Origin: Rhodococcus sp. HNM0563
Lineage (GTDB): Bacteria > Actinomycetota > Actinomycetes > Mycobacteriales > Mycobacteriaceae
Reading direction: 5' to 3'
NCBI RefSeq assembly: GCF_012726195.1
Contig: NZ_JAASAF010000002.1
Span: 1-64,000, forward strand
Length of the DNA stretch: 64,000 nucleotides
Positions 46,164 through 54,846 of this stretch are shown here, piece by piece. A program made the translations under genes and the position numbers. The notes under the pieces were generated by a model that saw only the letters and a program-made list of their open reading frames with translations, ran no database searches and was not told the origin of the DNA. Within the stretch, counting starts at the first letter, position 1, and each line of letters starts with the position of its first letter.

Positions 46164-47431
46164 GACACCGACCCCGCCTTCACCAGCGGCACTCGCACCG
46201 ATACGGCTGTTCCGGTGCCGATTTCGGACTCGACGTCCAGAACCCCGGCAATGCGGGCGATGCGGGAATTCATGCCCCTCAAACCGAATCCGTCCACCGT
46301 CTCCGCCGACAGGTCGAATCCGCGCCCGTCATCACGGATATCGATGCTGACCTCGTCGTCCATGTACGACACGGTGACACCGACGCGGTGCGCCGACGCA
46401 TGTTTGGCGACGTTCGCGAGCGCCTCCTGAGTGATCCGCAACAGCGTGGCAGCGATGTCGTCGTGCAGGGGTTCCACAGTTCCCGTCACCGTGAAGTCGA
46501 CCCGGATCCCGTGCTCGGCGGACCAGCGGTCCACGGATCCGGCCAGGACTGTTTCGAGGGTGTCGTGCTCGAGGACTTCCGGTGCGAGATTGTGCACAGA
46601 GCGTCGCGCCTCACCGAGGCTGCGTCGGGCAAGGTCCGCGGCCTCGGCCACATGACGTCTCGCCGCGTCGGGATCAGGGGTGGCGCCGGCGGCCTGCAGC
46701 TGGGTGACGATTCCGGCGAGGCTCTGCGCCAGGGTGTCGTGGATCTCCGCGGCAAGACGACGCCGCTCGTCGTCGATTCCGGCTTCTCGTGCATGTGTCA
46801 ACAATTGTGCGTGCAGTGCCTGGTTCTCCGACAGCGCCTGTTCGAGACGGGCATTCGCACGTTCGAGCTCAGCGATCGCATCGATCCGTTCTTCGGTCCT
46901 ACGCAGGTCGCGCTCCCCGATCCGGTACGCCACCATCGCTATCGCCGCGTTGAGGAAGAACAGCAGGACGAAAACGATCCAGATCGCCGGATCTCGCGGA
47001 GGCAATCCCCCCGCTTGGGAGCCGGCCAACGTCACCGCCGTCGCGACCAATCCGACGCGGGCCCACCGTTCCCCGACCAACCAGGGCGCGTCGAAGTAGC
47101 CCATCACGGCGTAGATCGCGAAGAACGGGTTGAACAAGCTCAGGACGAACGCCGAGACCGTGCGGGCGACGTAGTAGACCGCTCCGGAACCCGTATGACC
47201 ACGCAGCCGCAGGATCTCCCAACCCGTCAGCGCCACGACCAGCAGCGACGCCGGGATCCGTTGACCAGAGGTCATCAGCAACGATGCGGTGCCTGCGGAC
47301 AGCAGTGTTCCGGTCGCAAGCAGCGCGATCGGACCCCACCGGTGGAAGCGGCTCCACGGGTCGTCATCGAGCTCGTGCGTCGTTGTTCGCTCTGTCGCCA
47401 CAGTGTCCAGGATGACGGGTGGGGACGTCAC
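46160..47431 (-). CDS. Sensor histidine kinase (HisKA_3 type)
   Basis: A 423-residue NarX/LiaS-like kinase: an N-terminal membrane domain of about five helices (residues 30-165), a coiled coil (EERIDAIAELERANARLEQA), the HisKA_3 box LAAEIHDTLAQSLAGIVTQL with the phospho-His, and HATPase_c motifs (TQEALANVAKHASAH, DIRDDGRGFD, GFGLRGMNSR). The absence of a large extracellular loop suggests intramembrane sensing, perhaps of the adjacent exporter. The GTG at 47431 overlaps the permease stop (GTGA). Confidence 0.9.
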   Translation of the reverse strand: MTSPPVILDTVATERTTTHELDDDPWSRFHRWGPIALLATGTLLSAGTASLLMTSGQRIPASLLVVALTGWEILRLRGHTGSGAVYYVARTVSAFVLSLFNPFFAIYAVMGYFDAPWLVGERWARVGLVATAVTLAGSQAGGLPPRDPAIWIVFVLLFFLNAAIAMVAYRIGERDLRRTEERIDAIAELERANARLEQALSENQALHAQLLTHAREAGIDDERRRLAAEIHDTLAQSLAGIVTQLQAAGATPDPDAARRHVAEAADLARRSLGEARRSVHNLAPEVLEHDTLETVLAGSVDRWSAEHGIRVDFTVTGTVEPLHDDIAATLLRITQEALANVAKHASAHRVGVTVSYMDDEVSIDIRDDGRGFDLSAETVDGFGLRGMNSRIARIAGVLDVESEIGTGTAVSVRVPLVKAGSVS

Positions 47432-48198
47432 TGCCAACGGAACCAGCGGATCGCGGCGGCGGTGAGCACCACCGCCCAACCCAAGATCACGGCCAGACCA
47501 CTCCAGGCGGGCCAGTCGCCCGCTGCAGCCTGATCGAGTATCTGCGCGGCCGCCCCGAACGGGGTGAGTTCGACGATCCGTTGCAGTACCTCAGGCATCG
47601 CCTGCACCGGAATCCACACCCCCACACAGAACATCATCGGGAAGAACACGATCGTACCCAATGTCTGCGCTACACGCTGCGACGACGACAATGCCGAGAT
47701 CGCGGCGCCGAGGCTCAGTGCCGCAGCGAGGGTCACGAGCACCGCGAGAGCAAAGCCCCACGGCTGCGCGGGAAACGCCACATCGAACACCACACGGCCG
47801 ACGACGAGCGCGAAGACCACCGACACGGCAATCGCCACGGCGTGCACGACGATCTGCGCCGCCAACAGGTACGCCGGGCGGGCCGGAGTAACGGCCAGCC
47901 TGCGGAGAATGCCCTGCTCACGGTACGCCGACAGCACCGCGGGCATCGTCTGGATCCCACCCACGATCATCGCCAACAGCAATGTCACCGGCACGTACAG
48001 GTCGATCACCCGCAATCCGCCGAGGTTGGGATCAGGTTCCCGGAACGACGGGATCAGACCCAGAATCGTCAGGAGCAGAACAGGGAAGACGAGGATCCAG
48101 AACAACGCCGCGGGTTGGCGTGCGAACAGTCGCGTCTCGGTGCGCAACACAGCGATCACCGGTCTGGTCGTCGCGTTGCTCATGATCGAGGTGGTCAT
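47428..48198 (-). CDS. ABC-2 type exporter permease
   Basis: A 256-residue ABC-2 membrane protein with six helices (FWILVFPVLLLTILGLIPSF opening the first, GGIQTMPAVLSAYREQGILR in the loop, LGTIVFFPMMFCVGVWIPVQ). Part of an ATPase-permease-kinase-regulator operon in which all genes overlap. The ATG overlaps the ATPase stop (ATGA), and AAAGG lies upstream. Confidence 0.9.
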   Translation of the reverse strand: MTTSIMSNATTRPVIAVLRTETRLFARQPAALFWILVFPVLLLTILGLIPSFREPDPNLGGLRVIDLYVPVTLLLAMIVGGIQTMPAVLSAYREQGILRRLAVTPARPAYLLAAQIVVHAVAIAVSVVFALVVGRVVFDVAFPAQPWGFALAVLVTLAAALSLGAAISALSSSQRVAQTLGTIVFFPMMFCVGVWIPVQAMPEVLQRIVELTPFGAAAQILDQAAAGDWPAWSGLAVILGWAVVLTAAAIRWFRWQ

Positions 48199-49103
48199 GA
48201 CGTGCCTTTCGATCCGGTGATGTCCAAGTAGGCGTCGTCGAGGGTGGCGTCGACCACGCGAAGCCGTTCGGCGCTCAACCCTTCGCCGGCGAGCACCGCG
48301 AGCACGGCCTCGACCGATTCCTCACTGCCCTCCACCACGACCCGATCGTGATCCGTTCGTACTGCGGCGACGCCGGGCAACGACTCCAACCTGCCGACGT
48401 CGAACGGGCCTGAAGGCCGGAACGAGACGACGACGGCGGTGGTCGATCTGCCGATCAGTTCCGTAGGTGTGCCCAGCGCTTCGACCCGGCCCGAGCGGAA
48501 CACGGCGACTCGGTCGCACAACCTCTGGGCCTCCTCCATGAAGTGGGTGACCAGTAGGACGGTGACACCGGCGTCGCGGACCTCCTCGATCAACTCCCAC
48601 GTGTCGCGGCGTCCACGGGGGTCGAGACCGGTGGTGAGCTCGTCGAGCACTACCACGCGTGGTGTGCCGATGAGCGCAAGGGCGATGAACAGGCGCTGCT
48701 TCTGTCCTCCGGACAGTTTCGCGAACTGGGTGCGGAGCAGAGCCCCGAGCCCGAGACGTTCGGCCAGGGCGTGACCATCAGCGGGCCGCGCGTAGAACGA
48801 GGAGTACAGCTCGAGGGCCTCGCGCACGGTCAGTTTCGGCTGCAGCTGACTTTCCTGCAATTGGGTGCCGAGCAGTTCGGTGACGGCGCGGTGATCACGG
48901 ATCGGATCGAGTCCGGCGACGCGGACGACACCGGAATCGGGTGTGCGTAATCCGGAGAGGCATTCGACGGAGGTGGTCTTCCCCGCGCCGTTGGGGCCGA
49001 GAATCCCGAAAACTTCACCGTCGTCGACATGGAAATTCACGCCGTCGACGACGGTGCGCCCGCCGTACGACTTGCGCAGGTCTGTCACTTCTACGATTGG
49101 CAT
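48195..49103 (-). CDS. ABC exporter ATPase
   Basis: A 302-residue ATPase: Walker A GILGPNGAGKTTSVECLSGL, Q-loop LLGTQLQESQLQPKLTVREA, signature KLSGGQKQRLFIALAL, Walker B VVVLDELTTGLDP (Glu followed by Leu where Pro is usual) and THFMEEAQRL. The C-terminal domain resembles DrrA-type extensions. First gene of the four-gene exporter/two-component operon; no Shine-Dalgarno site is seen before the ATG at 49103. Confidence 0.9.
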   Translation of the reverse strand: MPIVEVTDLRKSYGGRTVVDGVNFHVDDGEVFGILGPNGAGKTTSVECLSGLRTPDSGVVRVAGLDPIRDHRAVTELLGTQLQESQLQPKLTVREALELYSSFYARPADGHALAERLGLGALLRTQFAKLSGGQKQRLFIALALIGTPRVVVLDELTTGLDPRGRRDTWELIEEVRDAGVTVLLVTHFMEEAQRLCDRVAVFRSGRVEALGTPTELIGRSTTAVVVSFRPSGPFDVGRLESLPGVAAVRTDHDRVVVEGSEESVEAVLAVLAGEGLSAERLRVVDATLDDAYLDITGSKGTS

Positions 49104-49199
49104 GCGTCGAGCGTGCCCGCCGGCACGGGTCGTGCACATCAACCGAGCGGTTCGGATCCGCATCAACCGATCGGATGATGCGGGCAGGTAGGCCGTGTG

Positions 49200-50039
49200 T
49201 CAGGAACGGAACCGGAACATCTGGAGAAGGTACCGCGGCACTCCACTGAGTGGAACGGCAACAGGCCAGTCACCCGAACGGAAGTACGCCTCTGTCCCGC
49301 CGTCGACCGTCACGATACTTCCCACCATGAAATCCGCTGCGCGCGACAGCATGAACTCGACCCACTCGGCGATCTGTTCGGCGTCACCGAAACCACCGAT
49401 CGGTACCGGGAAGCCTTCGACCCGCTTCGCTTGCGGACCGGCAAGCTGCGCTTCCAGCAATGGTGTCGAGATTGCTCCCGGTGCAATGATATTGAGACGA
49501 ATTCCGGAACCGGCCCAGTCGTCGGTGACGGCGATACGACGAGCCCATCGGGTGACCGCGATCTTCGTCGCCGCGTACGTGAACGGGGCTGCCGCAGCGG
49601 AAATGCGCCCTGCACGCTTGACACCTTTGTCGAGGTCGCCCGCGAGGAAAGCCTTCACCGCAGAGTTCGGCACACCGGGTGTCGCCGTCGTCGAGTTCGA
49701 TCCGAACACCACCACTTTGCTGTTGCCGGTCGCGGCGAGCGCGGGCCGCCAGCCGACGAGCAGGTCTATCACACCTCGCACGTTGACCTGGGCGATCACC
49801 GCTTCCTTTCCTGCCACGGGCCCCAGCCCGGCGGCGAGCACGGCTCCGTCGAGGCGTCCGCCGGCAAGCTCGAGCGTCTGCCGGATCGCCGTGGAGCGCC
49901 CCTGCGGCGTCGACAGATCCGCGACGACGTCGGCGTCCGATCGGTCGACGCCGATGACCGTGTGTCCATTCGCGCGCAATCGCTCGGCGCTTGCCTTGCC
50001 CATCCCGGATGCTGCCCCGGTCACTACATAGATGCCCAT
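49200..50039 (-). CDS. Short-chain dehydrogenase/reductase
   Basis: A 279-residue SDR: cofactor motif YVVTGAASGMGKASAERL, an Asp (DRSDADVVADLS) favouring NAD, the catalytic Ser in VFGSNSTT and YxxxK in FTYAATKIAVTRWARR. The C-terminal extension (about 255-279) is longer than usual. Similar enzymes act on 3-alpha-hydroxysteroids. GAAGGGGG precedes the ATG at 50039. Confidence 0.88.
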   Translation of the reverse strand: MGIYVVTGAASGMGKASAERLRANGHTVIGVDRSDADVVADLSTPQGRSTAIRQTLELAGGRLDGAVLAAGLGPVAGKEAVIAQVNVRGVIDLLVGWRPALAATGNSKVVVFGSNSTTATPGVPNSAVKAFLAGDLDKGVKRAGRISAAAAPFTYAATKIAVTRWARRIAVTDDWAGSGIRLNIIAPGAISTPLLEAQLAGPQAKRVEGFPVPIGGFGDAEQIAEWVEFMLSRAADFMVGSIVTVDGGTEAYFRSGDWPVAVPLSGVPRYLLQMFRFRS

Positions 50040-50089
50040 GTGTCCCCCTTCACTGCGTGCGGACCAGTAAAGCATGGGGCTCGGCGTCC

Positions 50090-50815
50090 TCAGCGACAGG
50101 CGATGACCTCGGCAAGCACCGCCCCGGCACGGAGCAGCGCAAGTGTTCGCGCTGCGATGTCGTCGATCCTCGAGTCCAGTGCCTTCAGCGACACGTCGAT
50201 GTCCCGGAGGTCGCGAAGATCGGTGAGGGCTCTGTGGACGTCGGGGATGCGGTAGCCGGCGGCACGCAACGCGACGACGATGCGCGCCTCGCGGATCGCA
50301 GCGAGTGGGTAGCGGCGGGCGGATCCCGCGTTCGTGGCTACCCGCTGCGGCGTCACGAGTTGCTCTTTCTCCCAGAAACGTAACGTCGAGGTACGAACAC
50401 CGAGAGCCTCGGCGAGTTCGGTGATCGTCATGGTGTCGTTCTCGGTGGGCTCGACCTCGATCTCCGCCTCCGTGCGGATCAGGAGAAGCGCCCGCCGTGC
50501 CTGGAGTGCGCGATCTCGCTCGTGAGCAAGTTCGACGTGGAGCGATGCCACCTGAGCAGGCGCATCGGCCGGCGCGACGACGCGGATCTCACGCATCACT
50601 CTCCGCGCCTCCACCGGACCGACGGCCACCGCGAGGTCACGGTAGGCGTGCAGGTCGCGGATGTGTCGCGCGGAGAAGACGCGGTATCCGTTGCGTTTTC
50701 TGGGTGCAGCGCCGATGACGCCGTGCGCTTCGAGGTCTCGGATCTGCTGTACCGAATAGCCCGTGGCCGCAGCGACAGTGACTGTGCTCAGGTCGACCGC
50801 ATCGCTGCGCGCCAT
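50090..50815 (-). CDS. Tandem MerR-domain regulator
   Basis: The 241-residue protein has two MerR-type winged helices. The first is at about 13-60 (VAAATGYSVQQIRDLEAHGV, then PRKRNGYRVFSARHIRDLHA) and the second at about 135-200 (ITELAEALGVRTSTLRFWEK, then RRYPLAAIREARIVVALRAA). They are joined by a charged helical linker. Single MerR proteins dimerise through one such domain; a duplicated form could bind one operator as a monomer. GGAGGG precedes the ATG at 50815. It is divergent from the DUF6194 gene, with a palindrome between them. Confidence 0.85.
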   Translation of the reverse strand: MARSDAVDLSTVTVAAATGYSVQQIRDLEAHGVIGAAPRKRNGYRVFSARHIRDLHAYRDLAVAVGPVEARRVMREIRVVAPADAPAQVASLHVELAHERDRALQARRALLLIRTEAEIEVEPTENDTMTITELAEALGVRTSTLRFWEKEQLVTPQRVATNAGSARRYPLAAIREARIVVALRAAGYRIPDVHRALTDLRDLRDIDVSLKALDSRIDDIAARTLALLRAGAVLAEVIACR

Positions 50816-50837
50816 TGCTGAAACCCTCCATAAGCAC

Positions 50838-50855
50838 TTCAACTACACACTTGAA
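50838..50855. promoter_or_regulatory. Inverted repeat in the MerR/DUF6194 divergent gap
   Basis: TTCAA (50838-50842) and TTGAA (50851-50855) with 8 bases between, ending 2 bases before the DUF6194 start codon. It is a possible MerR operator; the arms are short. Confidence 0.35.
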
Positions 50856-50857
50856 CC

Positions 50858-51331
50858 ATGAGTATGAAGCAGATTCTCGAAACGGTGCGCGGCTTCGAAG
50901 GGGTCGTCGAGCTCGCTCCCGAGGTAGGCAGTGAGTTTCCGGAAGTCGCATGGGGCGATCACTTCTTCTATTACGCCCCCGACGGGCAGGTCCCCCAGCG
51001 CGGGCAGCCCTTCGCGACCATCGTGACGAAGGACTACCCCGGCGACACCGAGTCCGAACTGGACCCGCCGGACCGGTGGAGACTGAACATCCACGTCGGC
51101 CGGGCGAGCTTCACCGAACTCACCGGCGAAGAACCCCGGGCAACGGAATCCGCGGTGGACTTCAGCGCCGCCGACACCGTCCTTCCCCATCCGGTCTATC
51201 GAGCTCAGGGGTGGATTGCGATCGTCAACCCCGGTGCCCGGACGTCGGGCATCGCCGGCGACCTTCTCCGCCGCGCCCACGACGACGCGCGCCGCCGGAA
51301 GACACCACAGAGCCGCGACTCGCACGGATAG
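50858..51331 (+). CDS. DUF6194-family protein
   Basis: A 157-residue soluble protein. The pattern GDHFFYYAPDGQVPQRGQPF, then PFATIVTKDYPGDTESELDP, RWRLNIHVGR and HPVYRAQGWIAIVNPG, matches DUF6194 (a YjbR/MmcQ-like small fold) of unknown role. There is no Shine-Dalgarno site and the operator-like repeat abuts the ATG, so the transcript may be leaderless. Likely controlled by the divergent tandem-MerR protein. Confidence 0.75.
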   Translation: MSMKQILETVRGFEGVVELAPEVGSEFPEVAWGDHFFYYAPDGQVPQRGQPFATIVTKDYPGDTESELDPPDRWRLNIHVGRASFTELTGEEPRATESAVDFSAADTVLPHPVYRAQGWIAIVNPGARTSGIAGDLLRRAHDDARRRKTPQSRDSHG

Positions 51332-51383
51332 AAGCACCGTGCCGACAGGGTGCGCGTGTCTTCCGAGCACGTGTATGTCTCGG

Positions 51384-52712
51384 TCACCCGCCGAGTGCGA
51401 CCCGGACCTCGATGATCGCCTCCCGCAGCATCGACTCGTACTCGTCGATGTCGGGCACCGCACGGGGACTCGAGTTGATACCGATCGTGACGGTGTCGCC
51501 GAGGCCGTACACACCGTGCGTCAGGGCCATCACCGGTGACAACCCCGGAAATCCGGCGCTGAACATGACCGGGGCACCATCGAGTTCGAGGTCGGCATGG
51601 CCGCGATTCACGCTCGACACCACCGTGTTCCCTGTGACGGTCTCGGGGACCTCGCCCAAAGAGTACCGATCGATCCCGAACTTCAGCAGCGGCGCGGGAA
51701 CGAACGCGTTCGCCGAATCACGTTGCATCAGAAGCGGGCTCGACAGTCGCGCGCGACGATCAGCGATGTCGTCAGCGATCAGCGCGGCCCGCGCGGACAG
51801 ATCAGGTTCGGTGACGAACAGGTCGATGCCGGCATTACGGTAGTTGTTGCGCGACTCCCCTGTCGCGTCGACCGCGATGGTGACCTCGGCGCCGAGCCGA
51901 TCCGGCACCGTCTCACCGCGCAACTCCAGGAATCGGGGCAGGGCGACGGAGATCGCAGTCAGCGCCGCCACGGTGACGGTGACGCCGGTTCCTCGGAGTT
52001 CCTCGGCGGGGCACACCACCATGCGCACGGCCCGCTCGTCGCCGGGGGCGGTATTGATACCGACGAGGGGGCGCCCCGCGGCCGGCTCGGGAATCTCTCC
52101 TGCGGCAGTTGCCTCCGTCAACGCTCGGTCAGCAGCGGCGGCTCGGCGGCCTGCCGCAACGAGTCGTGCGAACCGGACCGGGAACCGGAGCGACCGTATC
52201 AACATCATGGACATCGAGACAGCGTCCGGAGCCGGCGAGCGCGGTGGCCCCTCGGTGCCGAACAATGCGCGCACCAGTGCAGTCGCCCGAGCCCCGTCGG
52301 CGAAAGCGTGCGACACGTGGAACACCACGACAACGGCGGTCCCGTCACAGCGAGGAGCGTCGCGCACACCCGCGAAGACGTGTACCCGCCACGGGCTCGT
52401 CCGCGCGTCGATCGAGGTCGCCACCAGCGACCCCAAGCGTTCTTGGACCTCAGCCCACGTGTGGTTGGTCAAGACGTGCTCGACCACCAGGTCGTCGCTG
52501 TACTCCCTCGGTTCCCAATACGGGTAGTCGAGGTTCTTCGGAACCTCGCGGATCCTGCACCGGAGTTCCCCCACCTCCGCGACACGTCGCCGAACGGCGG
52601 CACGCACCGCATCGGTGTCGACGTCACCTGCGAAGCAGTAAAGCAGGAACTGATCACTGTGGATCCGCTCCGCGAGCCAGTACATCTGCGCGTCGGAGGG
52701 GGTGAGTTGCAC
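51384..52712 (-). CDS. WS/DGAT-like acyltransferase (divergent)
   Basis: A 442-residue protein with the condensation-like fold of wax ester synthase/diacylglycerol acyltransferases: N-terminal LTPSDAQMYWLAERIHSDQF, active-site HVSHAFADG (the family's HHxxxDG-like block, with the His-Ala-x-Ala-Asp-Gly part kept) and a C-terminal NTVVSSVNRGHADLELDGAP segment equivalent to NVPGP. The GTG at 52712 gives the usual family N-terminus. An in-frame ATG at 52793 would add 27 residues and overlap the next gene's start codon. The substrate is unknown; lipid storage is plausible in rhodococci. Confidence 0.7.
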   Translation of the reverse strand: MQLTPSDAQMYWLAERIHSDQFLLYCFAGDVDTDAVRAAVRRRVAEVGELRCRIREVPKNLDYPYWEPREYSDDLVVEHVLTNHTWAEVQERLGSLVATSIDARTSPWRVHVFAGVRDAPRCDGTAVVVVFHVSHAFADGARATALVRALFGTEGPPRSPAPDAVSMSMMLIRSLRFPVRFARLVAAGRRAAAADRALTEATAAGEIPEPAAGRPLVGINTAPGDERAVRMVVCPAEELRGTGVTVTVAALTAISVALPRFLELRGETVPDRLGAEVTIAVDATGESRNNYRNAGIDLFVTEPDLSARAALIADDIADRRARLSSPLLMQRDSANAFVPAPLLKFGIDRYSLGEVPETVTGNTVVSSVNRGHADLELDGAPVMFSAGFPGLSPVMALTHGVYGLGDTVTIGINSSPRAVPDIDEYESMLREAIIEVRVALGG

Positions 52713-52791
52713 GGCCGCGAGCGTACCGTCGACGCAGCCCCAAGGTCTCACCGTCGCCACCCCACCGCTCGGGTCCAGGTAGAAATAGGGC

Positions 52792-54798
52792 ATGAGCGAC
52801 ACCACCGACCCCCACCTGTGGCTCGAGGACGTCACCGGCGAAAAGCAACTCGACTGGGTGCGCGCACGTAACGACCGCACGGTCGATGCGTACACCCGCA
52901 CCGACGATTTCACGACGCTGGAATCCCGCATCCGGGAGATCCTCGATACCGACGCGCGCATCCCCTACGCGCGACGCCGCGGCGAGTATCTCTACAACTA
53001 CTGGCGCGACGCCGAGCATGTGCGCGGACTGTGGCGACGCACCACCCTCGACCAGTATGTCCTCGACAATCCGGAGTGGGATGTCCTCGTCGACCTCGAC
53101 GCGGTGGCCGCCGAGGAGAACGAGAACTGGGTGTGGTCCGGTGCCCAGGTTCTCCGTCCTGACCAGAACCGCGCGCTCATCAGCCTGTCGCGGGGCGGTG
53201 CCGACGCCACCGTGATCCGTGAGTTCGACCTGGTCACACGCCGGTTCGTGTCGGGTGCCGACAGCTTCGAACTCCCCGAAGCGAAGACCGATATCAGCTG
53301 GATCGATATCGACTCCGTCTTCGTCGGAACCGACTTCGGTGACGGCTCCCTCACCGATTCGGGATACCCGAGGATTGCGAAACGCTGGCGCCGCGGCACA
53401 CCGATCGCCGACGCCGAGACCGTGTTCGAGGGGGAGGTCACCGACGTCGCCGTGGGCGCCGGATACGACAACACTCCCGGGTACGAACGCAGCTTCGTAG
53501 ACCGCGCCATCGACTTCTATGCCGCATATCAGTACGAACTGAAGCCGGACGGCACTCTGATCAAGCTCGATGTCCCCGACGACGCGCGGGTGAGCGTCTA
53601 CCGCAACCACATGCTCGTACGACCCCGATCCGAGTGGCTCGGGCACCCCGCCGGTTCCCTGCTCGCGACCGACTACCCGTCATTCCTCGAAGGTTCGCGT
53701 GAGATGACGGTGTTGTTCACACCCGACGAACACACTTCTCTCGAGCAGTACACCTGGACGCAGAACCACCTGCTGATGGTGACCCTGCGTGATGTCCAGA
53801 CCCGCATGCGTGTCCTCACCCCCGGTCCCGACGGATGGACCGACGAGGAACTCGAAGGGCTGCCCGACGCGACCTCCACGGCCATCATCGACGTCGATCC
53901 GCGCGAGGGCGACGAATTCTTCCTCAACTCCAGCGGTTTCACGACCCCCGCTACCCTCCTCTCCGGCACGGTCGGGCAAGCACTCGAGCCGATCAAGCAG
54001 GCGCCATCGTTCTTCGACTCCGACGGCATCACCGTCACACAGCATTTCGCGACTTCCGACGATGGCACGCAGGTCCCCTACTTCGTCGTAGGCGCCGACA
54101 CCGATACGGCATCCCCGACCCTGCTGTACGGGTACGGCGGATTCGAGAACTCGATGGTCCCGGCGTACAGCGGCGGCGTGGGGCGGGCATGGCTCGAACG
54201 CGGAAACACCTATGTGATCGCGAACATTCGCGGAGGTGGAGAGTACGGCCCCACCTGGCACACCCAGGCCCTGAAAGAGAACCGTCACAAGGTATTCGAG
54301 GATTTCGCAGCGGTCGCGAAAGACCTTGTCGACCGGGGCATCACGACGACCCGGCAACTGGGAATCCAAGGCGGAAGCAACGGCGGCCTGCTGATGGGTG
54401 TGATGCTGACTCGCTACCCACACTTGTTCGGTGCCATCGTGTGCCAAGTGCCGCTACTCGATATGAAGCGCTATCACCTGCTGCTCGCCGGCGCATCGTG
54501 GATGGCCGAGTACGGTGATCCCGACGATCCCGACGAGTGGAAATTCCTGTCGGAGTATTCGCCGTATCAGAACACCGACCCGGACGCGACGTACCCGCCG
54601 ATCCTGATCACGACGTCCACGCGCGACGATCGTGTTCATCCTGGCCACGCGCGCAAGATGGTGGCGCTCCTCGAGGAGCAGGGTCGAGAGGTCTGGTACT
54701 ACGAGAACATCGAGGGCGGGCACGGTGGTGCCGCAGACAACGCGCAGGCAGCGTTCAAATCTGCGCTGACCTTCACGTTCCTGACAGAAGTGCTCTAG
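52792..54798 (+). CDS. Prolyl oligopeptidase family serine peptidase (S9A)
   Basis: A 668-residue peptidase that cleaves short peptides after proline. The beta-propeller domain occupies about residues 1-400; the catalytic alpha/beta-hydrolase domain follows with LLYGYGGFENSMVPAYSGGV, NIRGGGEYGPTWHTQALKEN, the nucleophile GIQGGSNGGLLMGVMLT, the Asp in TSTRDDRVHPGHARKM and the His in GGHGGAAD. There is no signal peptide, so it is cytoplasmic. No Shine-Dalgarno site; TAGAAAT 10 bases upstream suggests a leaderless transcript. Confidence 0.93.
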   Translation: MSDTTDPHLWLEDVTGEKQLDWVRARNDRTVDAYTRTDDFTTLESRIREILDTDARIPYARRRGEYLYNYWRDAEHVRGLWRRTTLDQYVLDNPEWDVLVDLDAVAAEENENWVWSGAQVLRPDQNRALISLSRGGADATVIREFDLVTRRFVSGADSFELPEAKTDISWIDIDSVFVGTDFGDGSLTDSGYPRIAKRWRRGTPIADAETVFEGEVTDVAVGAGYDNTPGYERSFVDRAIDFYAAYQYELKPDGTLIKLDVPDDARVSVYRNHMLVRPRSEWLGHPAGSLLATDYPSFLEGSREMTVLFTPDEHTSLEQYTWTQNHLLMVTLRDVQTRMRVLTPGPDGWTDEELEGLPDATSTAIIDVDPREGDEFFLNSSGFTTPATLLSGTVGQALEPIKQAPSFFDSDGITVTQHFATSDDGTQVPYFVVGADTDTASPTLLYGYGGFENSMVPAYSGGVGRAWLERGNTYVIANIRGGGEYGPTWHTQALKENRHKVFEDFAAVAKDLVDRGITTTRQLGIQGGSNGGLLMGVMLTRYPHLFGAIVCQVPLLDMKRYHLLLAGASWMAEYGDPDDPDEWKFLSEYSPYQNTDPDATYPPILITTSTRDDRVHPGHARKMVALLEEQGREVWYYENIEGGHGGAADNAQAAFKSALTFTFLTEVL

Positions 54799-54803
54799 CA
54801 AGA

Positions 54804-54839
54804 TGTGGATCCGAGCCCGGTTCCGGGCTCGGATCCACA
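54804..54839. terminator. Terminator hairpin between convergent genes
   Basis: Perfect 16-bp stem (54804-54819 and 54824-54839) with a GTTC loop, between the peptidase stop and the end of the convergent hydrolase gene. There is no U tract. Confidence 0.75.
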
Positions 54840-54846
54840 CCGCCGG

